Source: Pedobacter helvus (GTDB taxonomy: Bacteria; Bacteroidota; Bacteroidia; Sphingobacteriales; Sphingobacteriaceae). From it: 64,000 nucleotides of DNA. Each line of letters begins with the position of its first letter. Position 1 is the first letter of the stretch. The stretch lies in contig NZ_SRMP01000001.1 in NCBI RefSeq assembly GCF_005925325.1, positions 1-64,000 of the forward strand, written 5' to 3'. The position numbers and the translations under genes were made by a program. Below the pieces are notes generated by a model, which did not search any database, had not been told where the DNA came from, and was given only the letters and a program-made list of their open reading frames with translations. Positions 46,812-55,856 of the stretch are shown piece after piece.

Positions 46812-47903
46812 TTATTCTTTTGGGGTTGTATATGCTTGATGATGAAGAATAGAAAATATCCCATTGCTGATTGGATTTAGATCAGTATCAAAATTATTGC
46901 AGAGTATCACGATAAGAACATTTTCATTGACGATATGTGTCATTATAGAGCGAAAACCATTAATTGCTCCTTGATGAAAAACAAAGTGCATTTCTTTTTT
47001 TAGGTCGGAAACTAAAAATTTGGTCACTCCTAAACCGTATCCGTAGTTTGCCAAAACAGGTGTGAACATTAACTCCCTACTTTTTGAACTAAGCAATTTA
47101 TCTGAATACAATGCTTTGTCCCATAAATGCAAATCATCTGTGGTCGAATAAATAGCTCCAGCCGAAAAAATGGTAGCTAACATATCAATATAACCAGCCT
47201 TCCAATAAACACCAGATTTGAAGTGATATCCTTTTGCCTTTTCTTTAACAATAGTCGAATCATTTTCAAGTCCTGTGTTTTTCATTCCAACAATATCCAA
47301 AATGTTTTTTTGCAGTACTTCAGCATAATTGCTTTTAGTAATTTCTTCAATGATTGCTCCCAAAATATAATATCCTGTGTTGGCGTATTTATATTCAGTT
47401 CCAGGTTTTGACAAAAGGCTATCGCTACAAAATTTTTGAATAAACTCTTTGTGAGTGTACGAATGCTTACTGATATCAGCAAAGAAATCATCACGTTCTG
47501 TATATTCTGGTAAGCCCGAGGTATGGGCTAGTAATTGATGTATGGAGATCTGATCTCCAATTTCCTTTTTGTAATAAGGTAAGTATCTGCTAATTGGCGC
47601 ATTTAGGTTGATTTTGCCTGCTTCTGCCAGTTGCAGTATTAAAACAGCAGTAAATTGTTTAGTTAACGAAGCTATAGGAAATTTAGTTACTTTTGAATTT
47701 GGAATATCAAACTCTCTGTCTGCAAATCCATAACTTTTCTCGAAGATGACTTTTCCTTTTTCTGCTATTAAAACATTGCCACTAAATTTATTCAGGTTAG
47801 CATAAGATCGAAGTAGCTCATCAATCTTAGCGTTTTGGGTCTGAGAAAAAACGACAAAATTTATTGGTGTTAAGATAAAAAACAGGAATATTATTTTCTT
47901 CAT
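46812..47903 (-). CDS. Secreted serine hydrolase of the beta-lactamase/class C family
   Basis: A 363-residue exported protein with a signal peptide ending near VFSQ-T (residue 21). The Ser79-x-x-Lys82 catalytic motif is in IASLTKQF, the Tyr-x-Asn motif in YKYANTGYYILG, and the third box is HQGAINGF in place of KTG. This pattern is that of the wider PBP4*/esterase group rather than a true beta-lactamase; likely a D,D-peptidase, esterase or aminopeptidase. It lies between repeat-rich spacers and beside a related larger hydrolase in the same direction. Confidence 0.88.
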   Translation of the reverse strand: MKKIIFLFFILTPINFVVFSQTQNAKIDELLRSYANLNKFSGNVLIAEKGKVIFEKSYGFADREFDIPNSKVTKFPIASLTKQFTAVLILQLAEAGKINLNAPISRYLPYYKKEIGDQISIHQLLAHTSGLPEYTERDDFFADISKHSYTHKEFIQKFCSDSLLSKPGTEYKYANTGYYILGAIIEEITKSNYAEVLQKNILDIVGMKNTGLENDSTIVKEKAKGYHFKSGVYWKAGYIDMLATIFSAGAIYSTTDDLHLWDKALYSDKLLSSKSRELMFTPVLANYGYGLGVTKFLVSDLKKEMHFVFHQGAINGFRSIMTHIVNENVLIVILCNNFDTDLNPISNGIFSILHHQAYTTPKE

Positions 47904-48232
47904 TATTCGTCTATGTTATCAGATACAATGTAGGCTTAGCATTAGAAATATGTTTATTTATCCGAGTAAATCAAGCATATTTAGATAAAGCAAGATAGAG
48001 GAAGGCTTTGGGTTTTGCAAATGATTGTTTTTTAGTTTCCAAGTTATGGTTTTTCAGGTCGTGCTACCACATTGCAATTCCCATCAACTTGGGAATGATG
48101 AATAGGAACGGTTGGCAAGTTCCCGACTTATCAGGATCTCGCTTTGCAAACTCGACATTTGGCCTTATGGTTTTAACCCAGGATTAATTCAATGATGCAA
48201 GCAATTTCTTATTTATCAAATAATTACCTCAA
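47904..48232. other. Intergenic region with repeat remnants
   Basis: A hairpin lies at 48077-48096 (ATTCCCA and TGGGAAT), and a weak copy of the GGTTTTAACCC repeat core near 48170. GCAAACTCG-type stretches also resemble the 46.6 kb spacer. No gene is seen. Confidence 0.45.
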
Positions 48233-49660
48233 CTATGATTTAATTATTTTCTCGATTTGAGCTATCATTTTTTCTGCATTACCATTGGTACCGCCCAAAC
48301 TTATGGCTTTCTTATAAGAGGCTAATGCCAAGTCATATTGTTTATTTGTAAAATAAGCCTCTCCTAAACTATCGAATAGATTTGCATCTGTAGGGAATTC
48401 TTTTGTAGCCAACTTAAATATGCTGATGGCCTCATTCATTTTTCCTAACCTTAACAGTTCATAACCCAATCTATTTAGCTCACTTGCGTTCCTAAAACTA
48501 TATACACTTTCAGCTGTTCTTTTGAGCAATTCATAGTGCTCGATAGCCTTATCCACATTGTTTAGTGCTTCTTTTCTCAAAGTCTGGTAAATAGATTTTT
48601 TAGGGATTTCATAAGCTTTCCCCAACATTAAATTGTGAATAGTATAACCTAAATCCCAAACTTTATTTAGGTTATTGGATAATAGAATTATCGTTAAATC
48701 ATTTTTAAAGTCGTTTAAAAAGATCGATTCAAATTTATAGGATACGCCGTTGTGTCGCTGCAACTCCTCTTTTTCTAGATATCTACCAAGTGATCCGCCT
48801 TCGTCTTTTGCGTATGGATTATTCAACAGCGTCTGAAATGATTCTTTGGATATTAAACGGTTAGTGTTCATCGCTTCAATCCATTTATACAAATCATTGA
48901 TATCTACCCAAAGCCAGCCACTGATAAAATTCATTTCTGGACATCTCACATTGTCCATATCGTAACAATAGGTACGGTTTTTAATATCCAATTTTGCATC
49001 AAACACCGAATTAGTCATCTTTAATGGCTTAACGATGTTTTTAGTAATAAATTCTTGGTAAGACATACCACTCACCTTTTCGATGATCCTTCTTTGCAAG
49101 AATACATTGCTGTTATCATACCTATAACTGGTTCCTGGTTCAAACAACAAGCCATCACTACCTATCAAAATTTTCCAAGCCTCCTCATCATTTTTGGGTA
49201 CAAGGGGGTCTATTCGGGGAATGCCGCTGGCATAGTTCACAAGCTGTCTAATGGTCACTTGCTCTGCCCATTTAGGTAATCCCAGATTAAATTTAGCTAT
49301 CGTGTCATCTAGCTTAAGCGCACCACGTTCTACTAGAATCATTATCGCTACGGCATTAAATTCCTTTGCAATAGAGCCAATGTTAAATATTGATTGACCA
49401 TGTAAAGAAGTTTGTTTGGTTTCATCTGTAAAACCAAATGATTTTTGATAGATGATTTTACCACCTTTAGCAACAAGCACATTTCCATTGAACAAGCCTC
49501 TTTCAAAGGATGTTGCCATTAAGGAATCTATTTGCTTGGTTAGTATATTTTTTGTTTGAACTGTTTTTGCTTGCTGAAAGGATGAAATATTTTTCGCTTT
49601 TTTTTGAGCAAATACATTTACTGAAAAAAGAAGGAGGAAAATGACAATGTTGCTTTTCAT
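48233..49660 (-). CDS. Secreted serine hydrolase with C-terminal TPR repeats
   Basis: A 475-residue exported protein: signal peptide ending NVFAQ-K (residue 19). The beta-lactamase-fold domain spans about 45-355, with Ser96-x-x-Lys99 in NIGSIAKEF and Tyr-x-Asn in YRYDNSN; the third box is RHNGVSYKF. Residues about 375-475 form TPR-type helices ending in LFDSLGEAYFTNKQYDLALA and YKKAISLGG. Serine hydrolases with TPR tails are frequent in Bacteroidota and of unknown substrate. It shares only the catalytic fold with its neighbour, so tandem duplication is not obvious. Confidence 0.88.
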   Translation of the reverse strand: MKSNIVIFLLLFSVNVFAQKKAKNISSFQQAKTVQTKNILTKQIDSLMATSFERGLFNGNVLVAKGGKIIYQKSFGFTDETKQTSLHGQSIFNIGSIAKEFNAVAIMILVERGALKLDDTIAKFNLGLPKWAEQVTIRQLVNYASGIPRIDPLVPKNDEEAWKILIGSDGLLFEPGTSYRYDNSNVFLQRRIIEKVSGMSYQEFITKNIVKPLKMTNSVFDAKLDIKNRTYCYDMDNVRCPEMNFISGWLWVDINDLYKWIEAMNTNRLISKESFQTLLNNPYAKDEGGSLGRYLEKEELQRHNGVSYKFESIFLNDFKNDLTIILLSNNLNKVWDLGYTIHNLMLGKAYEIPKKSIYQTLRKEALNNVDKAIEHYELLKRTAESVYSFRNASELNRLGYELLRLGKMNEAISIFKLATKEFPTDANLFDSLGEAYFTNKQYDLALASYKKAISLGGTNGNAEKMIAQIEKIIKS

Positions 49661-49865
49661 TGGTTATTTTTGATTTGATTTATGACAAGTATTGGTTTAA
49701 GTTGTTACACATAAATTGAGTAAGCACTGTTGATTTGTTTGCTTTTTAAGATAGGTAATACCTCCTTGGTAACTTTAATTAAGGATTTATTTTTTTTCAA
49801 ACAATTCGATCTACTAGGTGTTGTATCATCAGCATTAAGAAAATAAATAGTTTGTTTGGTTTATT

Positions 49866-49903
49866 ATCCCGCCGATGTGAGATCAGCGGGATTTCTTTTT
49901 TTT
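49866..49903 (+). terminator. Orphan intrinsic terminator
   Basis: The arms ATCCCGC and GCGGGAT, with an inner GAT/ATC pair, are followed by TTTCTTTTTTTT. The nearest upstream sequence on this strand has no gene, so it may end a short RNA or be a remnant. Confidence 0.65.
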
Positions 49904-49961
49904 AAAGCATTGCTATGGTGCAAACTGCTATTTTATCTAGGTTTTTCCTCAAGATTTAGAT

Positions 49962-50066
49962 CTAACGATTTATAAATAGCGCAAGTACTGGTACATCTAG
50001 TAAGGCCTTTAGGCTATCCTGAGCGAAGGCTACCAACAACATGATAGGTAACAAAAATCTTTTCAT
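49962..50066 (-). pseudogene. Possible remnant of a secreted-protein gene
   Basis: A 34-codon minus-strand frame starts MKRFLLPIMLLVAFAQDS, which looks like a complete Bacteroidota signal peptide, and stops soon after. No continuing homologous frame is visible. It could be a tiny secreted peptide or the 5' stump of a lost gene. Confidence 0.3.
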
Positions 50067-50150
50067 ACCCTATAAGACACGGTTATTAGCGAAACGTTGC
50101 TTGTAGCTTGTATTATTGCTTTTGCTTTGATTTAACATATTATTGATATG

Positions 50151-50201
50151 ATCATCAACCTAAAACTACGCAAATAGTACGGTGATAACAGTGAGCGTAG
50201 G
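50151..50201. repeat. Partial copy of the 45.4-kb repeat sequence
   Basis: ATCATCAACCTAAAAC...GGTGATAACA...GTAGG matches 45362-45413 at roughly 70% of positions, in the same orientation. It ends 62 bases before the kdp regulator start. Confidence 0.4.
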
Positions 50202-50263
50202 TAAATTTAAACGAAGATCATCAAAGCTTGAGCGCATATTTCGTAAAACGCTATCTTCGCTTT

Positions 50264-51589
50264 ATGAATGGTAAAAGCCTGCTGATAATAGACGATGAAA
50301 AAAAGCTTTGCGATCTTTTAGCTCGCATTCTTGAATTAGAAGGTTATACGGTTTACAAGGCCTATACGGGCAAAGAAGGTTTAGCGCTGTTACAGCAGCA
50401 CAACATTGCCGTAGTGTTATGCGATGTAAAGCTACCCGATTACAGCGGTATCGATTTGGTGGCGCTGATTAAACAACAAAAGCCGCAGGTAGAAATCATT
50501 AACCTTACTGCTTACGGTACCATTGCCGATAGTGTGAAGGCCATGAAAAATGGTGCTTATGATTACATTACCAAAGGCGACGATAACGATAAGATTATCC
50601 CGTTGGTGGCTAAAGCATTTGAAGCGGCGGATAAAAATGCAACATCAAAAACTTCGCAGCTCCCTCTTCCAAAAGGCTTTGATGCCATTATTGGTCAGTC
50701 TACCCCGCTGCTAGAAGCCATTACGATGGCAAAAAAAGTGGCTCCTACCGAGGCAACCGTACTTTTGTTGGGCGAAACAGGCACTGGAAAAGAAGTTTTC
50801 GCAACGGCGATCCATCAAGCTAGTAAATACGCAACCAGCACGTTAATGGCTATTAATTGTAGCGCCATTGGTGCAGATTTACTAGAGAGTGAGCTTTTTG
50901 GTTATAAAAAAGGCGCATTTACAGGTGCTTTGCAGGATAAAAAAGGTTTATTGGAGCAGGCCGATGGCGGCACTTTATTTTTGGATGAAATTGGTGATAT
51001 GCCCTTGCATATGCAGGCCAAAATTTTGAGGGTATTGGAAGATGGCACTTTCATTAAGCTAGGCGATTTACAAACTAAAAAAGTAAACGTTAGGCTCATT
51101 GCCGCTACACATAAAAATCTATTGGAAGAAGTAGAGAAAGGTAATTTCAGGGAAGATTTGTATTATAGATTGTCTGTATTTACCCTTCATTTACCCAAAC
51201 TTAACGACAGAAACAAAGATATTCTCCTGTTAGCTGAGTATTTCATCAAGAGGTTTAGTGCTACAGCCATTAAAATGAGTGAAGATTTTCAGCAAGCACT
51301 TCTTAAGCATAACTGGAAAGGCAATATCAGGGAGCTGAAAAATACCATAGAACGAACACTAATTTTAAACGACAGTACAATTTTAGAAAGCAATTTGCTA
51401 CCTGCTACCTTCAATTCTTCTCCAGCAAATACCAATGCCAATTTAGATATGGCCAGCATTGAAGTAGAACATATCAAAAAAGTGTTGCAATATACCTCTG
51501 GCAACAAAACAGAAACCGCCAGATTGTTGGGCATAGGCTTAGCTACACTCTACAGAAAGATGGAGCAATACGGTATCCCGAAATATTAG
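50264..51589 (+). CDS. NtrC-type sigma-54-dependent response regulator of the kdp locus
   Basis: A 441-residue activator. Receiver at 1-120 with acidic pair Asp10-Asp11 and phospho-acceptor Asp54 (VVLCDVKLPD); AAA+ domain about 140-370 with Walker A LLGETGTGKE, the sigma-54 contact loop GAFTGA in KKGAFTGALQDKKG, and Walker B TLFLDEIGDM; C-terminal Fis-type HTH (GNKTETARLLGIGLATLYRK). The start at 50264 (MNGKSLLIIDDEKK) fits the receiver fold; a TTG 12 codons upstream is not needed. It precedes the kdp operon, where OmpR-type KdpE usually occurs, and a sigma-54 promoter lies between them. A TATCTTCG box 4 bases before the ATG suggests a near-leaderless mRNA. Control of kdp is inferred from position. 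Confidence 0.93.
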   Translation: MNGKSLLIIDDEKKLCDLLARILELEGYTVYKAYTGKEGLALLQQHNIAVVLCDVKLPDYSGIDLVALIKQQKPQVEIINLTAYGTIADSVKAMKNGAYDYITKGDDNDKIIPLVAKAFEAADKNATSKTSQLPLPKGFDAIIGQSTPLLEAITMAKKVAPTEATVLLLGETGTGKEVFATAIHQASKYATSTLMAINCSAIGADLLESELFGYKKGAFTGALQDKKGLLEQADGGTLFLDEIGDMPLHMQAKILRVLEDGTFIKLGDLQTKKVNVRLIAATHKNLLEEVEKGNFREDLYYRLSVFTLHLPKLNDRNKDILLLAEYFIKRFSATAIKMSEDFQQALLKHNWKGNIRELKNTIERTLILNDSTILESNLLPATFNSSPANTNANLDMASIEVEHIKKVLQYTSGNKTETARLLGIGLATLYRKMEQYGIPKY

Positions 51590-51640
51590 CCATCATCTAA
51601 TTTATTTTGATTGCAGCATGAACTAGACCTTCGCATTACG

Positions 51641-51660
51641 ATACCCGTTTTCACGGGTAT
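51641..51660. repeat. Short perfect hairpin, dispersed-repeat type
   Basis: ATACCCGTTTTCACGGGTAT, 8-base arms with a 4-base loop, flanked by CATTACG and GACGAAT. Such units are typical of short interspersed palindromes in this phylum. No T run follows. Confidence 0.45.
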
Positions 51661-51740
51661 GACGAATAAGTTGCAAAAAATGTGTTTACCATGTAGGATT
51701 AAAACCGCATTCAATTAAGTAAACCATCTTATCAAAATGA

Positions 51741-51773
51741 AAAAAGAGCTTCTCAAAATGAGAGGCTTTTTTT
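51741..51773 (+). terminator. Terminator after the sigma-54 regulator
   Basis: A-rich left arm with GAGCTTCTCA, loop AAA, right arm TGAGAGGC and seven T. It lies 150 bases past the regulator stop, so the regulator and the kdp operon are probably separate transcripts. Confidence 0.75.
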
Positions 51774-51841
51774 ATATCCAAAAACCAATAAAAAAACACA
51801 ATCATCTTTTTATCAATAAGTTAAACCAAAAAACGATTTAA

Positions 51842-51857
51842 TGGCATAGCGATGGCA
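51842..51857 (+). promoter_or_regulatory. Sigma-54 (-24/-12) promoter of the kdp operon
   Basis: TGGCATAGCGATGGCA matches the consensus TGGCAC-N5-TTGCA at 9 of 12 fixed positions, with the essential GG and GC dinucleotides exactly 10 bases apart. It ends 22 bases before the first small gene of the operon, in the right place for initiation about 12 bases downstream of the GC. The NtrC-type activator encoded just upstream makes this a functional pairing by inference. Confidence 0.75.
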
Positions 51858-51879
51858 ATAGGCCAATCAAAAAGATAAA

Positions 51880-51966
51880 ATGATGATTACACTATTCCTT
51901 TTCCTCGCCTTGCTGGTTGGCATTTGGCTCCTATTCAAATCTGTTGATTGGTTCGAAAAAATCTAA
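51880..51966 (+). CDS. 28-residue hydrophobic miniprotein ahead of kdpF
   Basis: The open frame MMITLFLFLALLVGIWLL followed by FKSVDWFEKI is one predicted membrane helix with a short charged C-terminal tail (Lys, Asp, Glu, Lys). It starts 23 bases after the sigma-54 promoter and ends 4 bases before kdpF. Its build (one helix, aromatic-acid tail) resembles KdpF but it is clearly a separate sequence. Tight spacing and the membrane-helix composition support it as a real gene; the second Met is an alternative start. A role as a second small Kdp subunit or regulator is inference. Confidence 0.7.
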   Translation: MMITLFLFLALLVGIWLLFKSVDWFEKI

Positions 51967-51970
51967 AGCT

Positions 51971-52048
51971 ATGTTAGTTCTATTGATCATTTCCATTGCA
52001 GTTTTCGTATACATGCTATACGTGCTGCTTCATCCCGAAAAATTCTAA
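51971..52048 (+). CDS. kdpF: Potassium-transporting ATPase subunit KdpF
   Basis: A 25-residue single-helix protein, MLVLLIISIAVFVYMLYV followed by LLHPEKF. The ending Tyr-x-Leu-Leu-x-Pro-Glu-x-Phe is the standard KdpF tail. KdpF stabilises the KdpABC complex in the inner membrane, lying between KdpA and KdpB. The stop is 3 bases before the kdpA ATG. Confidence 0.9.
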   Translation: MLVLLIISIAVFVYMLYVLLHPEKF

Positions 52049-52051
52049 ATT

Positions 52052-53770
52052 ATGCAAACTGAAATCTTAGGCATTATCGCCACGTTTGCCCTCACGCTAA
52101 TTATTGCTATTCCATTGGGGAAATATTTTGCAAAGGTTTTTGCTGGTCAGCGTGTATGGACAAACTTTCTATCTCCAGTAGAAAAATTCATTTATAAAAT
52201 TGCAGGGGTTAACCCGAACGAGCAGATGGATTGGAAGCAGCACCTTAAAGCCATGCTTACCATCAATGCACTATGGCTCGTTTACGGCTTTTTTGTATTG
52301 ATGTATCAACATCAACTACCGCTTAACCCAGACGGCAACTCCAATATGTCGCCGCATTTGGCTTTTAATACCATCATCAGCTTTGTAGTGAATTGCAACT
52401 TACAACATTACAGCGGCGAAAGCGGTGTGAGCTATTTATCGCAGCAATTTATCGTCATGTTCCTACAGTTCGTTTCGGCCGCTACAGGTATTGCCATTGC
52501 CATTTCGTTTTTCAAAGCCTTTAAGGAAAAGACAAGCGTAAAATTGGGCAACTTTTGGCAGCATTTCACTTTAGCCATTACCCGGGTGTTATTGCCTTTA
52601 TCAATTGTAGTAGCGCTAGTATTAGCTTTTAATGGCGTGCCGGCATCTTATGAAGGGAAAGACCAGCTTATATCCTTACAGGGCGATAGTGTTTCGGTGA
52701 GCAGAGGGCCGGCTGCAGCCATGGTGGCCATTAAGCATTTGGGAACTAACGGGGGCGGGTGGTTTGGTACGAATTCGGCCCATCCGTTAGAAAACCCTAG
52801 CTACCTGACCAACATGCTGGAAGCCATTTCTCAAATGATTATTCCTATAGCCATGATTATTGCCTTTGGTATTTTTATTGGCAGAAGAAAGCTCGCTTGG
52901 ACCATCTTTGGAGTAATGACCATCGGTTTCCTACTGCTACTGCTTCCCACTTTGCAAAGCGAATTGGGTGGAAATCCTAAGATCGAACAGTTAGGTGTTG
53001 CACAAACTATGGGTGCCATGGAAGGGAAGGAAGTGCGTTTTGGCCCTGCCGCCACCGCCTATTGGAGTACCATCACTACCGTTGTAAGTACTGGTTCTAT
53101 TAATGGCATGCACGACAGTACCATGCCACTTACGGGACTTTACCAATTATTAGCCATGATGATCAATGCCTTTTATGGTGGTTGCGGTGTGGGGTTGCTC
53201 AACTATTTCATCTACCTCATTATTGCTGTTTTTATAGCAGGGCTGATGGTGGGCAGAACACCCGAATTTTTAGGGCACAAGCTCGAAGCTAGAGAAGTGA
53301 AGATTGCAGCGCTAGTCACTTTGATCAGTCCGTTTTTAATTATGGCTGGAACAGCACTGGCAAGCTACACTTTTACACAGCATGGCAATGCAGCTTGGGA
53401 CACCGCTCCTTCTGCGTGGCTCAACAACCCTAGTTTCCACGGTTTTTCGGAAATGTTATACGAAGTTACGTCTTCCAATGCCAACAATGGTTCTGGTTTT
53501 GAAGGTTTGGGTGATAACAATACGTTCTGGAATATACTGACAGGTGTCATCCTACTCTTCGGGCGCTTTATTCCAATTATCGGCCCTTTAGCCATTACAG
53601 GTTTATTGGCGAAGAAAAAATATATTCCAGAAAGTGCAGGAACCTTAAAAATTGACACCAAAACCTTCGCCTTAATGACCTTTGCCATCATCTTGGTACT
53701 CAACGCACTTTCCTATTTCCCTGCTTTGGCATTAGGCCCAATTGCAGAATACTTTTCAATGATTAAATAA
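52052..53770 (+). CDS. kdpA: Potassium-transporting ATPase subunit KdpA
   Basis: A 572-residue K+-channel-like inner membrane subunit of the high-affinity KdpFABC pump. Four pore-loop repeats are visible: [35 protein letters not shown], the [12 protein letters not shown] loop, and [12 protein letters not shown]. These make the selectivity filter. Length and helix pattern match the family. It directly precedes kdpB with a 1-base gap, so the stoichiometry is probably set by coupling. Confidence 0.97.
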   Translation: MQTEILGIIATFALTLIIAIPLGKYFAKVFAGQRVWTNFLSPVEKFIYKIAGVNPNEQMDWKQHLKAMLTINALWLVYGFFVLMYQHQLPLNPDGNSNMSPHLAFNTIISFVVNCNLQHYSGESGVSYLSQQFIVMFLQFVSAATGIAIAISFFKAFKEKTSVKLGNFWQHFTLAITRVLLPLSIVVALVLAFNGVPASYEGKDQLISLQGDSVSVSRGPAAAMVAIKHLGTNGGGWFGTNSAHPLENPSYLTNMLEAISQMIIPIAMIIAFGIFIGRRKLAWTIFGVMTIGFLLLLLPTLQSELGGNPKIEQLGVAQTMGAMEGKEVRFGPAATAYWSTITTVVSTGSINGMHDSTMPLTGLYQLLAMMINAFYGGCGVGLLNYFIYLIIAVFIAGLMVGRTPEFLGHKLEAREVKIAALVTLISPFLIMAGTALASYTFTQHGNAAWDTAPSAWLNNPSFHGFSEMLYEVTSSNANNGSGFEGLGDNNTFWNILTGVILLFGRFIPIIGPLAITGLLAKKKYIPESAGTLKIDTKTFALMTFAIILVLNALSYFPALALGPIAEYFSMIK

Positions 53771-53771
53771 C

Positions 53772-55805
53772 ATGGAACAAACCCCTTCAAAATTGTTGAA
53801 TTCGGCGATGTTGAGCATTGCCATTAAACAATCGTTCGTTAAGCTCAACCCCCTTAGCATGATCAAAAACCCGGTAATGTTTACCGTGGAGATAGGTACT
53901 TTGATCATGGCTGCTGTGAGCATATATAGTATCAGTAACTCTTCGGAAGGAAGTTTTGCTTATAATTTCAGTGTTTTTGTAGTACTGCTGCTTACCTTAT
54001 TGTTTGCCAATTTTGCCGAAGCCATTGCCGAGGCAAGAGGAAAAGCACAAGCCGATAGCTTAAGGAAAACCAGGGAGGAAACGCCTGCCTTGCTATTATT
54101 GGCTGATGGTGCTACAAAAACTGTTTCTAGTAATGCATTACAAAAAGAGGATATCTTTATTTGTAAAGCGGGAGATTTGATCCCTACCGATGGCGAAATC
54201 ATTGAAGGTATTGCCACAATTGATGAAAGTGCCATCACTGGCGAATCTGCACCTGTAATTAGGGAAGCTGGCGGCGATAAATCTTCGGTAACTGGCGGTA
54301 CTAAAGTACTCTCGGATGAGATTAAAGTGAAAGTGACCGCCCAACCTGGCGAAAGTTTTTTAGATAAAATGATTGCTTTGGTAGAAGGAGCTTCTCGTCA
54401 GAAAACACCTAACGAAATTGCCTTGACCATTTTATTGGCCAGTTTTACGCTTATTTTCATCATCGTTTGCGTGACCTTGAAGCCATTCGCCAATTACGCA
54501 CAAACACCCATTACCATTGCAGCGCTCATTGCCTTGTTCGTCTGTTTAATTCCGACTACGATTGGTGGTCTTTTATCAGCCATCGGCATTGCGGGAATGG
54601 ACAGGGCTTTAAGGGCTAACGTGATCACCAAATCTGGAAAGGCTGTAGAAACCGCTGGTGATATTGATGTGCTGTTGTTAGACAAAACGGGAACCATCAC
54701 CATTGGGAACAGAAAAGCCACTGCTTTTTATCCAAATGATAATATCGATGCAACAGAATTTGTTAAACTGGCTTATTTAGCGTCCTTGGCAGATCAAACT
54801 CCAGAGGGTAAATCAATCTTAGAGCTTACTCATCAGCAATATCCAAATTTGGTAGTTCCAAAACCAGAAAATGCTCAATTTATAGACTTTACCGCCGAAA
54901 CTAGAGCTAGTGGTATCGATACTGCTGACGGGTTGACTATCAGAAAAGGTTCTTTTGATGCGATGAAGTTTTTTGCCCAACAACATGGCTATGAACTTTC
55001 TTCCAACTTGATTATCCAAGTAAAAAAGATTGCCGAAAACGGAGGAACGCCTTTGGTAGTCAATAAAAATCATCAGCCAGTTGGCGTAATCGAATTGCAG
55101 GATATCATTAAACCAGGTATTAGCGAACGTTTTGAGCGCTTACGTAAAATGGGCGTAAAAACAGTGATGGTTACGGGCGATAATCCGCTAACAGCGAAAT
55201 ACATTGCCGAAAAAGCAGGCGTAGATGATTTTATTGCCGAGGCCAAACCCGAAGACAAAATGAACTACATTAAGGCCGAACAACAGGCAGGCAAATTGGT
55301 AGCCATGATGGGCGACGGCACCAATGATGCCCCAGCCCTCGCTCAGGCAGATGTTGGCGTGGCCATGAATAGCGGGACACAGGCGGCCAAAGAAGCCGGC
55401 AACATGGTTGATTTGGACAATGACCCCACCAAGCTGATTGAGATTGTTGAAATAGGTAAGCAATTGCTGATTACCCGAGGTACGCTGACTACTTTCTCCA
55501 TTGCTAACGATGTGGCTAAATACTTTGCGATTGTACCCGCACTGTTTATCGCCGCCATACCAGCACTACAAGGCTTAAACATTATGGGTTTGAAAAGTCC
55601 GGAAAGTGCTATTCTTTCTGCAGTAATTTTTAACGCCATTATTATTCCGATGCTTATCCCCTTGGCACTAAAAGGCGTAGCGTACAAACCTATTGGGGCA
55701 AGTGCTTTATTGCGTAGGAATCTATTCATCTACGGCCTTGGTGGTGTTATCGCTCCTTTTATCGGCATCAAGATCATCGATCTGTGCATTGCAGTATTCA
55801 TCTAA
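53772..55805 (+). CDS. kdpB: Potassium-transporting ATPase ATP-binding subunit KdpB
   Basis: A 677-residue P-type ATPase that powers K+ uptake. It has the actuator motif AITGESAPV, the phosphorylation site Asp304 in [10 protein letters not shown], the nucleotide-domain residues around [10 protein letters not shown], and the hinge [18 protein letters not shown] then [18 protein letters not shown]. Membrane helices flank these. The length is standard for KdpB. A 9-base-arm hairpin lies between this gene and kdpC. Confidence 0.97.
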   Translation: MEQTPSKLLNSAMLSIAIKQSFVKLNPLSMIKNPVMFTVEIGTLIMAAVSIYSISNSSEGSFAYNFSVFVVLLLTLLFANFAEAIAEARGKAQADSLRKTREETPALLLLADGATKTVSSNALQKEDIFICKAGDLIPTDGEIIEGIATIDESAITGESAPVIREAGGDKSSVTGGTKVLSDEIKVKVTAQPGESFLDKMIALVEGASRQKTPNEIALTILLASFTLIFIIVCVTLKPFANYAQTPITIAALIALFVCLIPTTIGGLLSAIGIAGMDRALRANVITKSGKAVETAGDIDVLLLDKTGTITIGNRKATAFYPNDNIDATEFVKLAYLASLADQTPEGKSILELTHQQYPNLVVPKPENAQFIDFTAETRASGIDTADGLTIRKGSFDAMKFFAQQHGYELSSNLIIQVKKIAENGGTPLVVNKNHQPVGVIELQDIIKPGISERFERLRKMGVKTVMVTGDNPLTAKYIAEKAGVDDFIAEAKPEDKMNYIKAEQQAGKLVAMMGDGTNDAPALAQADVGVAMNSGTQAAKEAGNMVDLDNDPTKLIEIVEIGKQLLITRGTLTTFSIANDVAKYFAIVPALFIAAIPALQGLNIMGLKSPESAILSAVIFNAIIIPMLIPLALKGVAYKPIGASALLRRNLFIYGLGGVIAPFIGIKIIDLCIAVFI

Positions 55806-55816
55806 ATAAAAACTAC

Positions 55817-55838
55817 TGGCGGGTGTGCCCACCCGCCA
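55817..55838 (+). other. GC-rich hairpin between kdpB and kdpC
   Basis: TGGCGGGTG and CACCCGCCA enclose a TGCC loop. There is no T run, so it is not a normal terminator. It may influence mRNA processing or KdpB to KdpC ratio, or be a dispersed repeat. Confidence 0.6.
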
Positions 55839-55856
55839 ATATTAAAATTTTAAATC

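Larger units (their letters stand above)
49661..50263. other. Intergenic region with orphan terminator and decayed sequence
   Basis: About 600 bases lie before the kdp regulator. The region contains an intrinsic terminator (49866-49903) with no obvious gene in front, a signal-peptide-like minus-strand fragment (49962-50066), and a partial copy (50151-50201) of the sequence found at 45362-45413. The regulator's -7 box is at the right end. Confidence 0.5.
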
